The translations under genes were made by a program, and so were the position numbers. A DNA stretch of 34,509 nt from assembly GCA_022627515.1 (NCBI GenBank), contig JAKEGK010000075.1:1-34509 (forward strand), given 5' to 3'. The notes beneath the pieces are model-generated. The model was not told the origin of the DNA and did not search any database. It saw only the letters and a program-made list of their open reading frames with translations. Below, in pieces: positions 6,957-13,616 of the stretch. Source of the DNA: Gammaproteobacteria bacterium. GTDB taxonomy: Bacteria > Pseudomonadota > Gammaproteobacteria > SZUA-152. How positions within the stretch are numbered: the first letter of the stretch is position 1; each line of letters begins with the position of its first letter.

Positions 6957-8432
6957 TTGCGCCTTAAAACCTGTGACTTAAAAAGTGTGATTGAGAATCC
7001 ACGGAATCTTGCACCGTTTAACCGGCGCCGGGCGCGTTTCCGGTGTTGGTTGATCCTGTTCATAACGTCTTTATTCTTTCAAGGCTATGCTTTAGCGGAT
7101 TCCGAAGTTTCCCGGATACCGATACTGGATGCGCCGCCAGGCACCGTTGGCCTGGGTGTTGGGGTGCGGCTGGAAACCACGCCTTACAAAGAAGACGAAA
7201 GTTCTTCCGGTATAGGCGATGACATCAATCAAGATTGGGTGCCCATGTATCTCTATGAAGGAAAATACCTGTTTGCGCACGGCACTTCCGTTGGTGTTCA
7301 TATGTACCGGAATGATTTTTTCAGCGCCGACGCGCTGGCGCGTTACCGTTTCGATCAACTGGATCCGCAAACGAGTGATTTTTACGAAGGCATGGAAAAG
7401 CGCGAACAGACCGTCGATGCGGGTTTCTCGTTTTCGTTCAAAGGCGCGTTTGGCTCCGTTAAGTTTGAATGGGTGACGGACACGTTGAACAAGCATAACG
7501 GTGAAGAAGTGGATGTGACTTACCGCTATCGCCTCGATGAAGGCCGCTGGATCTATTCGCCTTTTTTCAGCGTTATATATCAGGACGGGCAACTCAGTAA
7601 TTACTATTTCGGTGTGAGTGAAGCGGAAGCCCGGCCCGGCCGGCCCGCATATGAGCCGGGTTCCGGCGCTTTTGCGCGCATCGGGCTCAACACGTCTTAT
7701 CAATTGACGCGGCGCTGGTTGTTGTACGCAAACATCGCCTTTGAAGGGATGGACACCGGTCAAAGAGAAAGTCCACTGGTTGAAGAAGATTATCTGGCGG
7801 CGGTTTTTATGGGCGCCAGTTACCTGTTCGGCGATATCTATGTGGCGGACGTCGCGGATCTGAAGCGTAAAAAAGAATGGTCATGGCGCATCAACTATGG
7901 CTACAACGCCAAGGAAATCTTCAATCACACTATCCGCGGTGATTTAAGGCCCGATAATGAAATTGACACTGAAGTACTGGGCTTCACCTTTGGCAAGCTT
8001 GTTACCGGCGGCCCACGGATTGATGTATACGGACGGCTGGCATTGTTCCGGCGCCTGGAAGAACCGTTTCAGGACGATTTTTGGGACTACGTGGCATATG
8101 TGATGGTGATGGGTAAAGGCTATAAACCATGGTCGGATCAATTGGCATTCCGCTGGGGTGTTGGTTACGGCGTATCATACGCGGAAGAGGCGCCGGCCGC
8201 GGAAAAAATCGAACAGGCGGAAAAAGGCCGTGACACTTCGCGGTTCCTTAATTATCTTGAAATGCAGGTGGATTTTCCTGTCGACAATCTTGTGAAGACA
8301 AAATCCTTGCGCAACTGCTTCGTGGGCATGACCGTGGCTCACCGCTCCGGTCTGTTTGGGTCATCCGATCTTTTCAACAATGTGTCTGGCGGATCCAACG
8401 CCATTACCGGACACCTGGAGTGTTTGCGATGA
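6957..8432 (+). CDS. MipA/OmpV-like outer-membrane beta-barrel with C-terminal extension
   Basis: A 491-residue exported protein. A basic N-region (FNRRRARFRCW) leads to a hydrophobic segment and an ALA-DSE cleavage site near residue 47. Residues ~50-300 follow the MipA/OmpV pattern (GVGVRLETTPYKED, NYYFGVSEAEA, PAYEPGSG, SYQLTRRWLLYANI). MipA scaffolds murein hydrolase MltA in E. coli. That family is normally ~250-280 residues; here another ~190 residues of alternating barrel-like strands follow, ending AHRSGLFGSSDLFNNVSGGSN. The start is uncertain: TTG at 6957 or GTG at 6987, neither with a clear ribosome site. The stop overlaps the next gene as ATGA, so the two are coupled. Confidence 0.8.
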   Translation: MRLKTCDLKSVIENPRNLAPFNRRRARFRCWLILFITSLFFQGYALADSEVSRIPILDAPPGTVGLGVGVRLETTPYKEDESSSGIGDDINQDWVPMYLYEGKYLFAHGTSVGVHMYRNDFFSADALARYRFDQLDPQTSDFYEGMEKREQTVDAGFSFSFKGAFGSVKFEWVTDTLNKHNGEEVDVTYRYRLDEGRWIYSPFFSVIYQDGQLSNYYFGVSEAEARPGRPAYEPGSGAFARIGLNTSYQLTRRWLLYANIAFEGMDTGQRESPLVEEDYLAAVFMGASYLFGDIYVADVADLKRKKEWSWRINYGYNAKEIFNHTIRGDLRPDNEIDTEVLGFTFGKLVTGGPRIDVYGRLALFRRLEEPFQDDFWDYVAYVMVMGKGYKPWSDQLAFRWGVGYGVSYAEEAPAAEKIEQAEKGRDTSRFLNYLEMQVDFPVDNLVKTKSLRNCFVGMTVAHRSGLFGSSDLFNNVSGGSNAITGHLECLR

Positions 8433-8992
8433 GGCTTTTTTCCCAAGAAAAGTTATTTGTGCTGATCATGCTCGGGACATTGTGCGCATGTTCCTCGCAG
8501 CCGCTTAAACACAGTGACTTGCCAGAATCCGCAATCGCGGATGCGCATGAAGCACTGGTCATGTTACAGAAGGAGGAGAAACTTGCGCCCTATTTCGAGC
8601 ACGCTGTGGCTTTTGCTGTTTATCCCGCGATGGGAAGGGCGGGACTGGGTTTTGGCGGCGCCCATGGAACCGGTATGGTGTTCAAAGACAATCAGGTTAT
8701 TGGAACAACATCGCTCACCCAGGTTAACGTGGGATTTAACGCCGGTGTTCAATTTTACCGCCAGATTTTATTCTTTAAATCCGCCGAAGTGCTGGATCAT
8801 TTTAAAAGAGGCAACCTTGAACTGGGCGGGCAGGTCAACGCCGCCCTGATTACACTTGGCGGCGGTGTAACGCCGGCGTATCTTGATGACATCGCCATAT
8901 TCACCCAGTTGCGCGGCGGATTGCTGATCGAAGTCTCCATTGGCGGGCACTATTATGGTTTTACGCCGTTAATTACTGAACAGGATAACTAA
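8429..8992 (+). CDS. SYLF-domain (YSC84-related) lipoprotein
   Basis: A 187-residue protein beginning MRLFSQEKLFVLIM, with lipobox LCAC (Cys near residue 19). The mature part is a single SYLF domain, known for phosphoinositide/lipid binding in eukaryotic YSC84 proteins and widespread in bacterial exports: EALVMLQKEEKLAPYF, AVAFAVYPAMGRAGLGFGGA, GTTSLTQVNVGFNAGVQFY, FKRGNLELGGQVNAA and a final IEVSIGGHYYGFTP. The ATG at 8429 was chosen over an in-frame GTG at 8420 because it overlaps the upstream TGA (ATGA), implying coupled translation with the MipA-like barrel. The pair probably forms one envelope unit. Confidence 0.88.
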   Translation: MRLFSQEKLFVLIMLGTLCACSSQPLKHSDLPESAIADAHEALVMLQKEEKLAPYFEHAVAFAVYPAMGRAGLGFGGAHGTGMVFKDNQVIGTTSLTQVNVGFNAGVQFYRQILFFKSAEVLDHFKRGNLELGGQVNAALITLGGGVTPAYLDDIAIFTQLRGGLLIEVSIGGHYYGFTPLITEQDN

Positions 8993-9002
8993 CGAGATAG
9001 GG

Positions 9003-9060
9003 CTAGCCCGCATTTCTCATCTTGGCTTTTGGTGGCCGCCTGGTGAGAAATACGGGCTAG
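9003..9060. terminator. Long hairpin between convergent genes
   Basis: CTAGCCCGCATTTCTCA (9003-9019) pairs with TGAGAAATACGGGCTAG (9044-9060), 16 of 17 positions, around a 24-base loop. It occupies almost the whole gap between the convergent SYLF and hipA genes, so a bidirectional terminator role is plausible. It lacks a canonical T-run and could alternatively be a small palindromic repeat. Confidence 0.55.
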
Positions 9061-9064
9061 TATT

Positions 9065-10372
9065 CTACATTATTCGAAGATTAGCTTTTATTTCACTCAT
9101 TATTTCCGGCTTTAAGCCCGCCGTTTTCGCAAACTCCGGCCATTGCCTGACAGCGTTTGCCACGCCGTCAATTATTTCTTGCGGTCTGGGCAGGCTGATC
9201 GATTCGCCGATGTAAAGCAAATCTTCCCGTGTAAAATGATCGCGCTTGCCGTTAATGCTCATCTGGTGCTGATTGGTCCATTTGCCCTTGGGGTTGTGGG
9301 AGTAGACCACATCATACGCTGGAGAAAGTGTCCATTTGCCATCGGGCTCCATCAGGAATGAAATATTTTTGGTGTGATCGTCCAGGTCGCGCGCCATTAT
9401 ATTGAATACCATGCGCCGGTATTGTTCGGCGGCATCGGCTTTGCTCAGCCGCAGCTTGCGCATGATCGTAAACGCCTGCTCATAGCTATAGACGCCGCTC
9501 TGATTAAAATCGAAGTGGGCAATACCGCACAACGATTGCAGATGCAGCTTGCTGCCGTTAACGCGGTCAAAACGTTTTGTCATGAAATGCGCGCGCCCGT
9601 TTTCTTCCAGCAGCCGGCATTCAGACATGTGAATTCCCGCCGCCCTGGCCATAAGGTGGTATGCATATTCCAGCCGCCCGAAGCCTTTGGGTTCGCCAAG
9701 CTCCAGGTCGGTGACACCATCGAATTTCACAATCCAGTAATCATATCCCGGCGGCGCTGCGGTTTGACCCGACCTGACGTTGCCGTTTGCGTCCATGGCA
9801 ATCACGGCCTTGGGCCGCGCGCCGCCGGCCGAGGTGCCGACGCGCAGGATATCCATAATCGCCTCCGCGTTATCTTTTTCGGAGCCGCCGAGCCGCACAT
9901 CGAGTGTCTTGCGCTCCTGAATGATTTGTTGCGCCAGCATAACCAGTTCGGAAATCTCAACGGGTACTGAAGCGTCATACTTATCTATGGTGGCCGGGGA
10001 AAATTCCAGGGCGCCCAAGCCGCGTTTGCCGATATAGCACAACCGCTCCACGGGACTGAATCCGGCGCTATCGCGGCCCTGGCGCGCCAGCCAGGTATCA
10101 ATGATGGCGTTGCCGAATTTATCCGGCAGGGCGTCGGCCAGCATGCCGGGCAATCCAAGAAAGGTGTCTTTGTTTAACGCGGGGAAAGTGAACTTGCCGT
10201 CGCCTTTACGCGCATCGTCCAGACTCATGTGGACGGGGGAGACATCCAGGCCGGATTTCAGAAAATCGGGATCATATTCAAATACGCCGTAGCCGCGGTC
10301 ATCCAGCCATGATACGGCGCCGGCGGTTTTACCCCAGAGTTTTACTATCGCGGTATCGACTTTTTTTACCAT
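9065..10372 (-). CDS. hipA: HipA-family serine/threonine kinase toxin
   Basis: A 435-residue protein of standard HipA length. HipA phosphorylates aminoacyl-tRNA synthetases (GltX in E. coli), causing growth arrest and persistence. The N-terminal 'couple_hipA' region covers residues ~5-105. The ATP-loop region GTSAGGARPKAV (179-190) includes a serine where HipA proteins autophosphorylate. FMTKRFDR is at 263-270. The catalytic motif DLDDHTKN (329-336) supplies the active-site Asp (D331), and SPAYDV (350-355) supplies the metal-binding Asp (D354). All key residues are present, so the toxin should be active. The ATG overlaps the hipB end by seven bases. The full operon is hipB-hipA on the minus strand. 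Confidence 0.93.
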   Translation of the reverse strand: MVKKVDTAIVKLWGKTAGAVSWLDDRGYGVFEYDPDFLKSGLDVSPVHMSLDDARKGDGKFTFPALNKDTFLGLPGMLADALPDKFGNAIIDTWLARQGRDSAGFSPVERLCYIGKRGLGALEFSPATIDKYDASVPVEISELVMLAQQIIQERKTLDVRLGGSEKDNAEAIMDILRVGTSAGGARPKAVIAMDANGNVRSGQTAAPPGYDYWIVKFDGVTDLELGEPKGFGRLEYAYHLMARAAGIHMSECRLLEENGRAHFMTKRFDRVNGSKLHLQSLCGIAHFDFNQSGVYSYEQAFTIMRKLRLSKADAAEQYRRMVFNIMARDLDDHTKNISFLMEPDGKWTLSPAYDVVYSHNPKGKWTNQHQMSINGKRDHFTREDLLYIGESISLPRPQEIIDGVANAVRQWPEFAKTAGLKPEIMSEIKANLRIM

Positions 10373-10698
10373 TCCGGTTCATCCTTTGATTTTTCCTTGA
10401 GCCGCGCGCGCGAGGCTCTTTCGCGCACCTTGCCTTGCATTCTGGCAAGTTGTAATGGGCTGACCGTTGTCTGCGGAATAAAATTATCCAGTTGATCCAA
10501 AGCGCCCAGTTCGCGCAACACGGCAATCAGAGTCGACAGTTTTGCGCTGCCGGCCTCCAGCGCTTTAATGGCGTTCAGCGACAACATCACCGCATCGGCC
10601 AGTTCTTTCTGGGTAATGTTTTTGCGCAGCCGCAGCGCCTTGATGCGCTGGCCGAGTTCTTTCTGGATTGCCTTATCTGAGAGCGTATAGAAGTCCAT
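10366..10698 (-). CDS. hipB: HipB-like XRE-family antitoxin
   Basis: A 110-residue protein. Residues ~15-65 form a Cro/C1 helix-turn-helix (RIKALRLRKNITQKELADAV, LSLNAIKALEAG, LSTLIAVLREL), followed by a basic, Arg/Lys-rich tail. HipB neutralises HipA and represses the operon. It precedes and overlaps hipA, the canonical order. The first operator copy runs into the start codon (10697-10706), and a near-consensus promoter sits at 10759-10786, so tight autoregulation is expected. Confidence 0.9.
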   Translation of the reverse strand: MDFYTLSDKAIQKELGQRIKALRLRKNITQKELADAVMLSLNAIKALEAGSAKLSTLIAVLRELGALDQLDNFIPQTTVSPLQLARMQGKVRERASRARLKEKSKDEPEW

Positions 10699-10862
10699 AA
10701 CAGCCTTATTATAGGTTTTTATACCATAATTAAATCTAAAACAGCCTTTAATAAGGCGATTATAGGGTATCGAATTGAACAGTCAAGAAAATCACATAAG
10801 AGTCTTATTACAGGCTGTTATATTGATAATAAAGTTTAAATATTCTTTTTTAAGGCTGTTAT
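10697..10862. promoter_or_regulatory. Four-copy operator array of hipBA
   Basis: The motif ATAACAGCCT recurs four times. It is forward at 10697-10706 and (as AAACAGCCT) 10739-10747, and inverted at 10812-10821 and 10853-10862. Spacing within each pair is 41-42 bp, about four helical turns, and the two pairs face each other across the promoter. Copies continue into partial palindromes, the best being GCCTTTAATAAGGC (10744-10757). The array covers the promoter and hipB start codon, and HipB is the obvious candidate ligand. Confidence 0.75.
10759..10786 (-). promoter_or_regulatory. Sigma-70-type promoter of hipBA
   Basis: On the minus strand, TTGACT (10786-10781) and a perfect TATAAT (10764-10759) are separated by 16 bases. 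Transcription would start near 10752, about 55 bp before hipB. The operator palindrome GCCTTTAATAAGGC abuts the -10 and start site, consistent with repression by occlusion. Confidence 0.75.
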
Positions 10863-11206
10863 CACTTGCCAGTGCCTGGCTTCTCCTCCAACTGGCCTGA
10901 CTTATTTATAGCCATATCTAATACCAGCTATCCGCCCAACTGCGAAAGCCGCTTCAGTTAAGCAGTCTGCTTGATGCTGGATGATTTGAAACAATATGAA
11001 TTTGAGCGTGGCCGTCAACCAAAATGAGAGACCTGATCCTGATGGCGGGAACCGCGCAGGCGGACCTGCTTCTATCGCCCACATGAGATCGCGCTTGGGT
11101 TGATTACCGTCATGTTATTGCTGGTATGTCAGGGACTAAAATTTTTCTAATCCCAAGCCGGTGGAACCGGCAAACGCCGTTAATTCGAACCCGGTCAAGC
11201 AGGCGA
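10863..11206. other. Gene-free stretch upstream of the third DUF4136 gene
   Basis: About 340 bp following the hipBA control region. Short open frames occur on both strands (for example 10902-11084 minus) but none has family features or a good ribosome site. I see no RNA gene or strong hairpin. It presumably includes the promoter of the lipoprotein gene at 11207. Confidence 0.35.
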
Positions 11207-11758
11207 ATGAAACAGTATCTTTTTTATGGTCTGACAGTTGCGTTGTTGTGGTCTTGCGCCAGCAAGCCCGCGATTGATTTTGATACCTCGGCTGATTTTA
11301 GTGCTTATAAATCCTACGCCTGGTCAGATCAAACCGATGAACAGACAAAAAAATCGCAAGCCGATGCGTCACTGGTGCATAAACGCATTCGGGAATCCAT
11401 CGAAGCAACATTGCAAGCGAAAGGAATGCAAAGCGTCGATACCGCACAAGCGGATGTATTGGTCACCTATCATCTTTCCATGCATATAAGCGGGTATTCG
11501 GGCAGCAGCGTGTTCTTTGGCCTTGGAAGTTTTAGCCACCATTCGGCTGTGGGGGTGTCGGTTGGCGTGCCTGTCAGTCAACAGCCGATCGAAGAAGGCA
11601 CGCTGGTGATTGACATCATCGATGCGAAGAAAAATTCCCTGGTATGGCAGGGCGCCGGTGCGAGGACTTTGTCACGCAGCGTATCACCGGAGAAAGCCCA
11701 GGCAATGATCGATGAAGTGGTGAAGGAAATTTTGGCGGGCTATCCGCCCAAAAAATAG
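11207..11758 (+). CDS. DUF4136-type lipoprotein
   Basis: A 183-residue lipoprotein beginning MKQYLFYGLTVALLWSCAS, with lipobox LWSC (Cys17). The mature protein shows the DUF4136 order: IDFDTSADFSAYKSYAW, AQADVLVTYHLSMHI, a Gly/Ser/His-rich loop (SGYSGSSVFFGLGSFSHHS), GTLVIDIIDAKKNSLVWQGA and the terminal helix MIDEVVKEILAGYPPK. The ATG at 11207 is preferred over an earlier in-frame start (11126) because it opens the signal peptide directly. It is the third paralogue in the window, oriented opposite to the pair at 4217-5503. A palindromic element begins at the first base after its stop codon. Confidence 0.88.
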   Translation: MKQYLFYGLTVALLWSCASKPAIDFDTSADFSAYKSYAWSDQTDEQTKKSQADASLVHKRIRESIEATLQAKGMQSVDTAQADVLVTYHLSMHISGYSGSSVFFGLGSFSHHSAVGVSVGVPVSQQPIEEGTLVIDIIDAKKNSLVWQGAGARTLSRSVSPEKAQAMIDEVVKEILAGYPPKK

Positions 11759-11956
11759 TTCTACTTTGTTACTTTAATTTATGTTAATGAACAATCCCGC
11801 ACGGGAAGCAAAGGCGTCTGGCAAGACACGCCGTAAACACCTCCATTCTTGTTTTCAAGAGAATGCTCGATGGCGGCATCCCTGCCGCCAACGGTCTTGC
11901 CAGACGCCTTTGTTTCCCGAGCTGTGCACGCGGCTATTTAATGTAACAAAGTAGAA
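11759..11956. mobile_element. 198-bp palindromic MITE-like element
   Basis: Perfect 14-bp terminal inverted repeats TTCTACTTTGTTAC (11759-11772) and its complement (11943-11956) enclose a second inverted pair, 11802-11827 against 11894-11919, with 25 of 26 bases complementary. Two small hairpins form inside (GGCGGC-ATCCCT-GCCGCC; ATTCTTG/CAAGAGAAT). ATAG flanks both ends, so a 4-bp target duplication is likely; the left copy supplies the TAG stop of the lipoprotein gene. There is no coding capacity, as in a miniature inverted-repeat element or long intergenic palindrome. Its core resembles that of the nested palindrome at 27018-27593. Confidence 0.7.
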
Positions 11957-12030
11957 ATAGATAAGCGTGAATTTAACATTTAACGGAGAAGACAGCGGCG
12001 TGCAAAGTCACCGCTGGATTGGAATGGAAC

Positions 12031-12939
12031 ATGCTGACAATGCCTGATCATCGATTAAAAACCAATGTTATCGCGGGTATGCTATTTTCTGCATTCCTCG
12101 TATTCTCTCAAGTCAGCTTGCCGGCGCCGGTATTACCGCCATTAACTGAATTAAAAACCGGTGAGCAGCTCACCGGAAAGTTTGTCTGGTTTGATCTGGC
12201 GACTACGGAGCTTGAAAAACAACAAGCCTTTTACGGCGGTGTGTTTGGCTGGAAATTCCGCGCGCTCGAAAATGCGGAAGATCAATATACCCTGATATTA
12301 AACAATGATCGAAACGTGGCTGGCATGTTCCTGGCTAAACCCAGGGAAGATATACCGGCCGGCGCGTTATGGATTGGTTTGATGTCGATTAACGATCCGG
12401 TAAAAGCCGTGTCCGCCGTAGAACAAGGCGGCGGCGTGGTTCATACGCAATTAATGACGGTAGCGCAGCGCGGCACTTATGCGCTGTTTCGCGATCCGGA
12501 TGGCGCATTATTTGGAGTTCTGAAATCCGACAGCGGGGATCCGCCGGATAATGCCACCGCGATAGGGGATTTTTTGTGGGTGGATCTCTTTGCGGACCAA
12601 CCTGAAAAGGCCGCTGGATTTTATCAGCGATTGGCCGGCTATGAATTAAAGAAAAATGAAGAAAAAGCCGGCGTTGAGCGCATTATTCTTTCTTCACAAG
12701 GGCATTCCCGCGCCGGTGTTGTGCCACTGCCGAAAGATGCTAATCGTGCCGGCTGGCTGCCCTATGTCAGGGTTGGTGATGTCAACGCAACGCTTACAAA
12801 AGTGACGGAAGCCGGCGGTTATATCATGGTGCCGCCCGCTGAAGATTTACTCGACGGCAATCTCGCTATTTTTAGTGATCCGCAAGGCGGTGTTCTGGGT
12901 ATTGTGAAATGGGATGAACCCGTAACGCACAAGGAGTAA
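12031..12939 (+). CDS. Exported tandem VOC/glyoxalase-fold protein
   Basis: About 302 residues. A hydrophobic segment near the N-terminus (VIAGMLFSAFLVFSQVSLPA) looks like a signal peptide or anchor. Two VOC modules follow: the first around GKFVWFDLATTELEKQQAFY to ALFRDPDGALFGVLK, the second around GDFLWVDLFADQPEKAAGFY to AIFSDPQGGVLGIVK. The two modules together would make one binding site, but substrate and metal are not evident. Export of such a protein is uncommon. The start may be ATG 12031 (GGAA six bases upstream), ATG 12040 or TTG 12019. The proline-rich lipoprotein begins eight bases after the stop, so they are likely cotranscribed. Confidence 0.8.
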   Translation: MLTMPDHRLKTNVIAGMLFSAFLVFSQVSLPAPVLPPLTELKTGEQLTGKFVWFDLATTELEKQQAFYGGVFGWKFRALENAEDQYTLILNNDRNVAGMFLAKPREDIPAGALWIGLMSINDPVKAVSAVEQGGGVVHTQLMTVAQRGTYALFRDPDGALFGVLKSDSGDPPDNATAIGDFLWVDLFADQPEKAAGFYQRLAGYELKKNEEKAGVERIILSSQGHSRAGVVPLPKDANRAGWLPYVRVGDVNATLTKVTEAGGYIMVPPAEDLLDGNLAIFSDPQGGVLGIVKWDEPVTHKE

Positions 12940-12947
12940 GGGTTGCC

Positions 12948-13421
12948 ATGAACGGACAAAATATTTCACACCGCTCAATATTTACAAACATAGCGGTTAC
13001 GTTGCTGTTTCTACTGCTGTCCGGATGCGCGACGACAAATGGCGGATACGTCGGCGGATCAGTCTACTACCGTTATGATTACTACGATCCATGGTATTGG
13101 GGTCCCTACTACTATCCACCCTATTATCGCCCGCCGTTGTATCCGCCACCAGTGTATCCGCCACCAGTGTATCCGCCACCAGTGTATCCGCCACCAGTGT
13201 ATCCGCCACCAGTGTATCCGCCACCAGTGTATCCTCCGCCAGTGTTTCCACCTCCGAAACCGCCAAAACCTCTTCCCCCTCCACCCAGGCCGGGGAAGCC
13301 GTTGCCTGTGCCACCGGTTGGCGTTCCTCCGGCGCCACGGCCGCCGGTAGCCGGACCTCCGCGGTCAATGCCGCCAGACGCGAGACCACCAGCTCCCTGG
13401 CCGGCGCCTCGCGCGCGATAA
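12948..13421 (+). CDS. Proline-rich repeat lipoprotein
   Basis: A 157-residue protein with a signal peptide ending in lipobox LSGC (Cys about residue 27). A Tyr/Trp-rich stretch follows (YYRYDYYDPWYWGPYYYPP), then seven YPPPV pentapeptides, then a Pro/Arg-rich tail. It is probably an extended, unstructured surface or periplasmic spacer. No domain of known function is visible. The ribosome site AAGGAG overlaps the stop of the VOC gene upstream. The perfect 15-bp DNA repeat underneath makes this gene prone to length variation. Confidence 0.82.
   Translation: MNGQNISHRSIFTNIAVTLLFLLLSGCATTNGGYVGGSVYYRYDYYDPWYWGPYYYPPYYRPPLYPPPVYPPPVYPPPVYPPPVYPPPVYPPPVYPPPVFPPPKPPKPLPPPPRPGKPLPVPPVGVPPAPRPPVAGPPRSMPPDARPPAPWPAPRAR
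13140..13244 (+). repeat. 15-bp coding tandem repeat (YPPPV units)
   Basis: TATCCGCCACCAGTG occurs six times without a mismatch from 13140 to 13229, followed by one variant copy (13230-13244) and a degenerate unit coding FPPPK. Identity at the synonymous third positions implies recent expansion by slippage. Because the unit is a multiple of three, copy-number change keeps the frame. Confidence 0.95.
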
Positions 13422-13467
13422 ACGTTAGCGATGTTTTGCCAATAGGGAACGCAGTGTCAAAACACGA

Positions 13468-13602
13468 ATGAATAAAAATCCTCAACAAAATGTTGTAGCT
13501 TTATGGTTGTTGCTTTTCCCCTTGTTAACATGCGCGGTTTCTTTTATGGGTCGCCTCATTGATCCTGACGATGATAAACACGTTGGTGATTGCAAGCCTT
13601 AG
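13468..13602 (+). CDS. Possible small membrane/secreted peptide
   Basis: A 44-codon frame between the proline-rich lipoprotein and lpxC. It starts ATG at 13468 and encodes a hydrophobic segment (VVALWLLLFPLLTC) followed by an acidic tail (DPDDDKHVGDC). The layout resembles a signal peptide or single membrane helix. A Cys follows the hydrophobic run, but LLTC is a poor lipobox. The ribosome site is weak, and nothing recognisable is encoded. It could be chance. Confidence 0.3.
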   Translation: MNKNPQQNVVALWLLLFPLLTCAVSFMGRLIDPDDDKHVGDCKP

Positions 13603-13616
13603 CGATCCTGTTTGGC

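Noticed and set aside
9374-9970. Long plus-strand open frame opposite hipA
   Set aside because: It lies antisense to a well-supported HipA with all motifs and shows no family signature of its own.
11180-11200. TTCGAACCCGGTC segment resembling a tRNA T-arm
   Set aside because: No matching acceptor, D or anticodon stems can be built around it.
13140-13244. Array of identical short repeats that could suggest a CRISPR
   Set aside because: The copies are directly adjacent with no spacers and encode YPPPV in frame; it is a coding minisatellite.
12997-13488. Minus-strand frame with repeated LVADT units
   Set aside because: It is the reverse reading of the YPPPV repeat; the plus-strand gene has signal peptide, lipobox and ribosome site.
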